In this document: positions 23,650 to 25,090 of the stretch, piece after piece
Layout: each line of letters opens with the position of its first letter
Numbering within the stretch: position 1 is the stretch's first letter
Program-made: the position numbers and the translations under genes
Notes under the pieces: generated by a model
The model's input: the letters and a program-made list of their open reading frames with translations, nothing else
The model's database searches: none
What the model was told of the DNA's origin: nothing
NCBI GenBank assembly: GCA_938004375.1
Contig: CALKWH010000477.1
Location: 1 to 25,090 of the forward strand
DNA: 25,090 nucleotides
Direction: 5' to 3'
Origin: an uncultured Pseudomonadota bacterium
GTDB lineage: Bacteria; Myxococcota_A; Polyangia; HGW-17

Positions 23650-24738
23650 TCACTCCTCCGCGTCGCCCCCCAGGTTCTTGTCAATCGCCTCATCGTCGCC
23701 GTCATCCGTAAAGCTCTTGCCGCAGTCGTGGCCCGGGTGATTGGAATTGCGGTTCATGGACGCCTGCTCGTCCGCCGAGAGGGGGACCAACGCGACCTCG
23801 TCCAGGTCGATCCAGGAACACTCGAACTTCGTCTTCACGGTCTGGCTGGACTCCCCGGACTCGCTGTTCACGTCGATGGTCTTGAACTCCTCGGAGAACC
23901 GGTACAACAAGCGCCCCGGGCCGTTGGGGCGCGCCTCGTCGTCCACCAGCAGGACATCGTGAGCCCCGGTGTTCAGAAAGCCCGAGAAGCCGCTGCGCTG
24001 GCTGTGCTGCTCCAGGTAGCGGTGCAGCTCGTGGAACCGGCCTCGAGAAAACAGCAGCACGACCACGCCGCTGCGTTCGTTGTGGATGCTCGCCACCTCT
24101 CCAAAACCCGGATCCCCTTCGTCGTCGATCTCGCCCTCCTGGAGTTTGCGGTCGCAATCCAGGATGTCGGCCATCCCGAGCTCGAGGAGCCAGGCCCCGG
24201 CCGTGAGCCCGGTCGCGGTCCCCCGGAGTTTTCCCTCGGGCGAAACGCCGAACAACTCGGCGGCCCGCAACCGGACCTGGTCCTTGCCCGCCGGGACGAG
24301 GGTCAGGGCGCAGGGGGCGCGGGAGAGGGAACAATCTGGTCGATCAGGATCCCGGAAATGCACGACCATCCCCAGGGCGTCCGGCGCCAGCGTTTCGCCG
24401 GTCTCCGGCTCGATCGCATCTGGCTTCAGCAGCCCAGGCAAGCCCCGGGTGGCGCAGGATCCTTGCGGCTCCAGACCCTGGGAACGCAGGAGTTTTCCGA
24501 GGTCCGTGACCTCGTCGTCGTTTTCGGCTGCGGCGAGCCGCGACTCCAGCGCCTTGAAAGCGGCGACCCCGCCTGCGACGCTCATGGGCGCGGACAGCGC
24601 CTCCAGTTCGGAGTGGCTCGGGCCGCGGCCGTCGGACTTCGTCGGGGGGGGCAGGCGGGCGGGCGGTTGAGGTTTCTTGCCGGCGCAGGTGAGAAGAGAG
24701 AGGAGGGTCGACCACAGCAGGATGTTCGAGATGCGCAT
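23650..24738 (-). CDS. Hypothetical lipoprotein, 362 aa
   Basis: I do not recognise a family. The signal peptide MRISNILLWSTLLSLLTC ends in lipobox LLTC, followed by Ala-Gly-Lys-Lys and a Pro-rich linker. The mature part looks like a mixed globular domain with VVHFRDPDRPDCSLS, LGMADILDCDRKLQEGEIDDEGD, GVVVLLFSRGRFHELHRYLE and FECSWIDLDEVALVPLS, then an acidic tail. The four or five spaced cysteines may pair outside the cytoplasm. ATG at 24738 is chosen because AGGAG lies 5 nt upstream; the open frame to 24879 adds residues unlike a signal peptide. It is probably a periplasmic or surface protein. Confidence 0.78.
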   Translation of the reverse strand: MRISNILLWSTLLSLLTCAGKKPQPPARLPPPTKSDGRGPSHSELEALSAPMSVAGGVAAFKALESRLAAAENDDEVTDLGKLLRSQGLEPQGSCATRGLPGLLKPDAIEPETGETLAPDALGMVVHFRDPDRPDCSLSRAPCALTLVPAGKDQVRLRAAELFGVSPEGKLRGTATGLTAGAWLLELGMADILDCDRKLQEGEIDDEGDPGFGEVASIHNERSGVVVLLFSRGRFHELHRYLEQHSQRSGFSGFLNTGAHDVLLVDDEARPNGPGRLLYRFSEEFKTIDVNSESGESSQTVKTKFECSWIDLDEVALVPLSADEQASMNRNSNHPGHDCGKSFTDDGDDEAIDKNLGGDAEE

Positions 24739-24758
24739 GACGGCTCCTGTTTCCCCTG

Positions 24759-24787
24759 AACCTAGCACGATTTCGGGCGAAGGAGAA
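24759..24787 (-). promoter_or_regulatory. Candidate promoter of the 362-aa lipoprotein gene
   Basis: Minus strand TTCTCC, 17-nt spacer ending in TGC, TAGGTT. Extended -10 GTGCTA, as at two other genes in the window. The leader would be about 14 nt and contain AGGAG. Confidence 0.4.
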
Positions 24788-24840
24788 CCGGGTTTCCAGG
24801 TGTTGCCACAACCCCGGACGGCGCACCGGGACTTGATGAA

Positions 24841-24868
24841 TTGACTTTTTGCCGCTTCAGGGTATGAG
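24841..24868 (+). promoter_or_regulatory. Candidate promoter of the Asn-repeat lipoprotein gene
   Basis: TTGACT (24841-24846), 16-nt spacer, TATGAG (24863-24868). The leader would be about 47 nt and contain AGGAGGT at 24909-24915. Confidence 0.55.
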
Positions 24869-24921
24869 TGGAGCATCAACGGGGTGACCGGACAGACGAA
24901 CCGGTACCAGGAGGTCTCATC

Positions 24922-25090
24922 ATGAAATCGACAATGACATGGGTGCTCACGTTCTGCGCGGCTGCGCTCTTCGCCGGCTGCGACGACGATCCGAACGGAA
25001 ACAACGGAAACAACGTCAACAACGGAAACAACGGAAACAACGTCAACAACGTCAACAACGTCAACAACGTCAACAACGTCAACAACGTCA
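24922..25090 (+). CDS. Lipoprotein with Asn-rich repeat linker (3' end outside window)
   Basis: The first 56 codons of an exported lipoprotein. A strong AGGAGGT lies 6 nt before the ATG. The signal peptide begins MKSTMTWVLTFCAAALF and has lipobox FAGC, followed by three Asp. From residue 25 on the protein is a repeat of Gly-Asn-Asn and Val-Asn-Asn triplets, an extended hydrophilic linker that should hold a following domain away from the membrane. The frame is still open at the window edge, so the functional domain is not visible. Similar Asn linkers are frequent in deltaproteobacterial surface lipoproteins (recalled knowledge). Confidence 0.85.
   Translation, partial: MKSTMTWVLTFCAAALFAGCDDDPNGNNGNNVNNGNNGNNVNNVNNVNNVNNVNNV
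24994..25090 (+). repeat. 9-bp tandem repeats encoding Gly/Val-Asn-Asn
   Basis: Alternating GGAAACAAC and GTCAACAAC units that run off the window. Such arrays change length easily by slippage, always in frame. Confidence 0.92.

Noticed and set aside
24994..25090. Regular repeats that could suggest a CRISPR array
   Set aside because: They are contiguous 9-bp codon repeats in frame after a signal peptide, with no unique spacers.

Overview
The window is a high-GC bacterial chromosome segment with about 17 intact or edge-truncated genes and one gene remnant. Mevalonate-pathway genes, a plasma-membrane-type Ca2+ ATPase, cysteine-rich lipoproteins and an Asn-repeat lipoprotein together suggest a deltaproteobacterial lineage such as Myxococcota or Bradymonadota. 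That placement is inference from gene content; no rRNA or other phylogenetic marker was read.

Layout. 1-1471: the end of fni (type 2 IPP isomerase) and a translationally coupled mevalonate kinase. 1455-5533: uvrD/pcrA and groL, both on the minus strand, with a strong groL terminator between them. 5751-8914: a Ca2+ P-type ATPase with a coupled CYTH triphosphatase-like gene. 9098-9544: ptsN-like EIIA. 9546-14640: an accessory island holding a DUF4143 ATPase, an unknown 228-aa protein, a HigB toxin with a HigA-ImmA/IrrE fusion antitoxin, and a Fic-family N-terminal remnant. Two nearly identical 195-bp direct repeats flank the unknown gene and the toxin-antitoxin pair, and the far edge of the island is rich in hexanucleotide repeats and hairpins. 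14648-19298: a minus-strand K+ uptake operon with two tandem ktrB-ktrA pairs followed by a Nudix hydrolase. 19364-22436: hrpB and trmO. 22540-25090: three lipoprotein genes, the last cut by the window edge.

How genes work together. The housekeeping blocks are tightly packed, with ATGA overlaps and convergent ends separated by 6 bp or less or overlapping. The ion-transport theme recurs (Ca2+ ATPase, two Ktr systems, and PtsN, whose E. coli relative regulates K+ transport). The island contrasts with this: it has long non-coding gaps, lower GC upstream of higB, palindromic operators and gene debris. The most notable signals are the protease-fused HigBA module between two terminator-bearing repeats, the decapitated Fic locus that keeps its promoter and twin operators, the visible duplication scar in the ktr operon, and several promoters placed so close to start codons that their transcripts would be leaderless.
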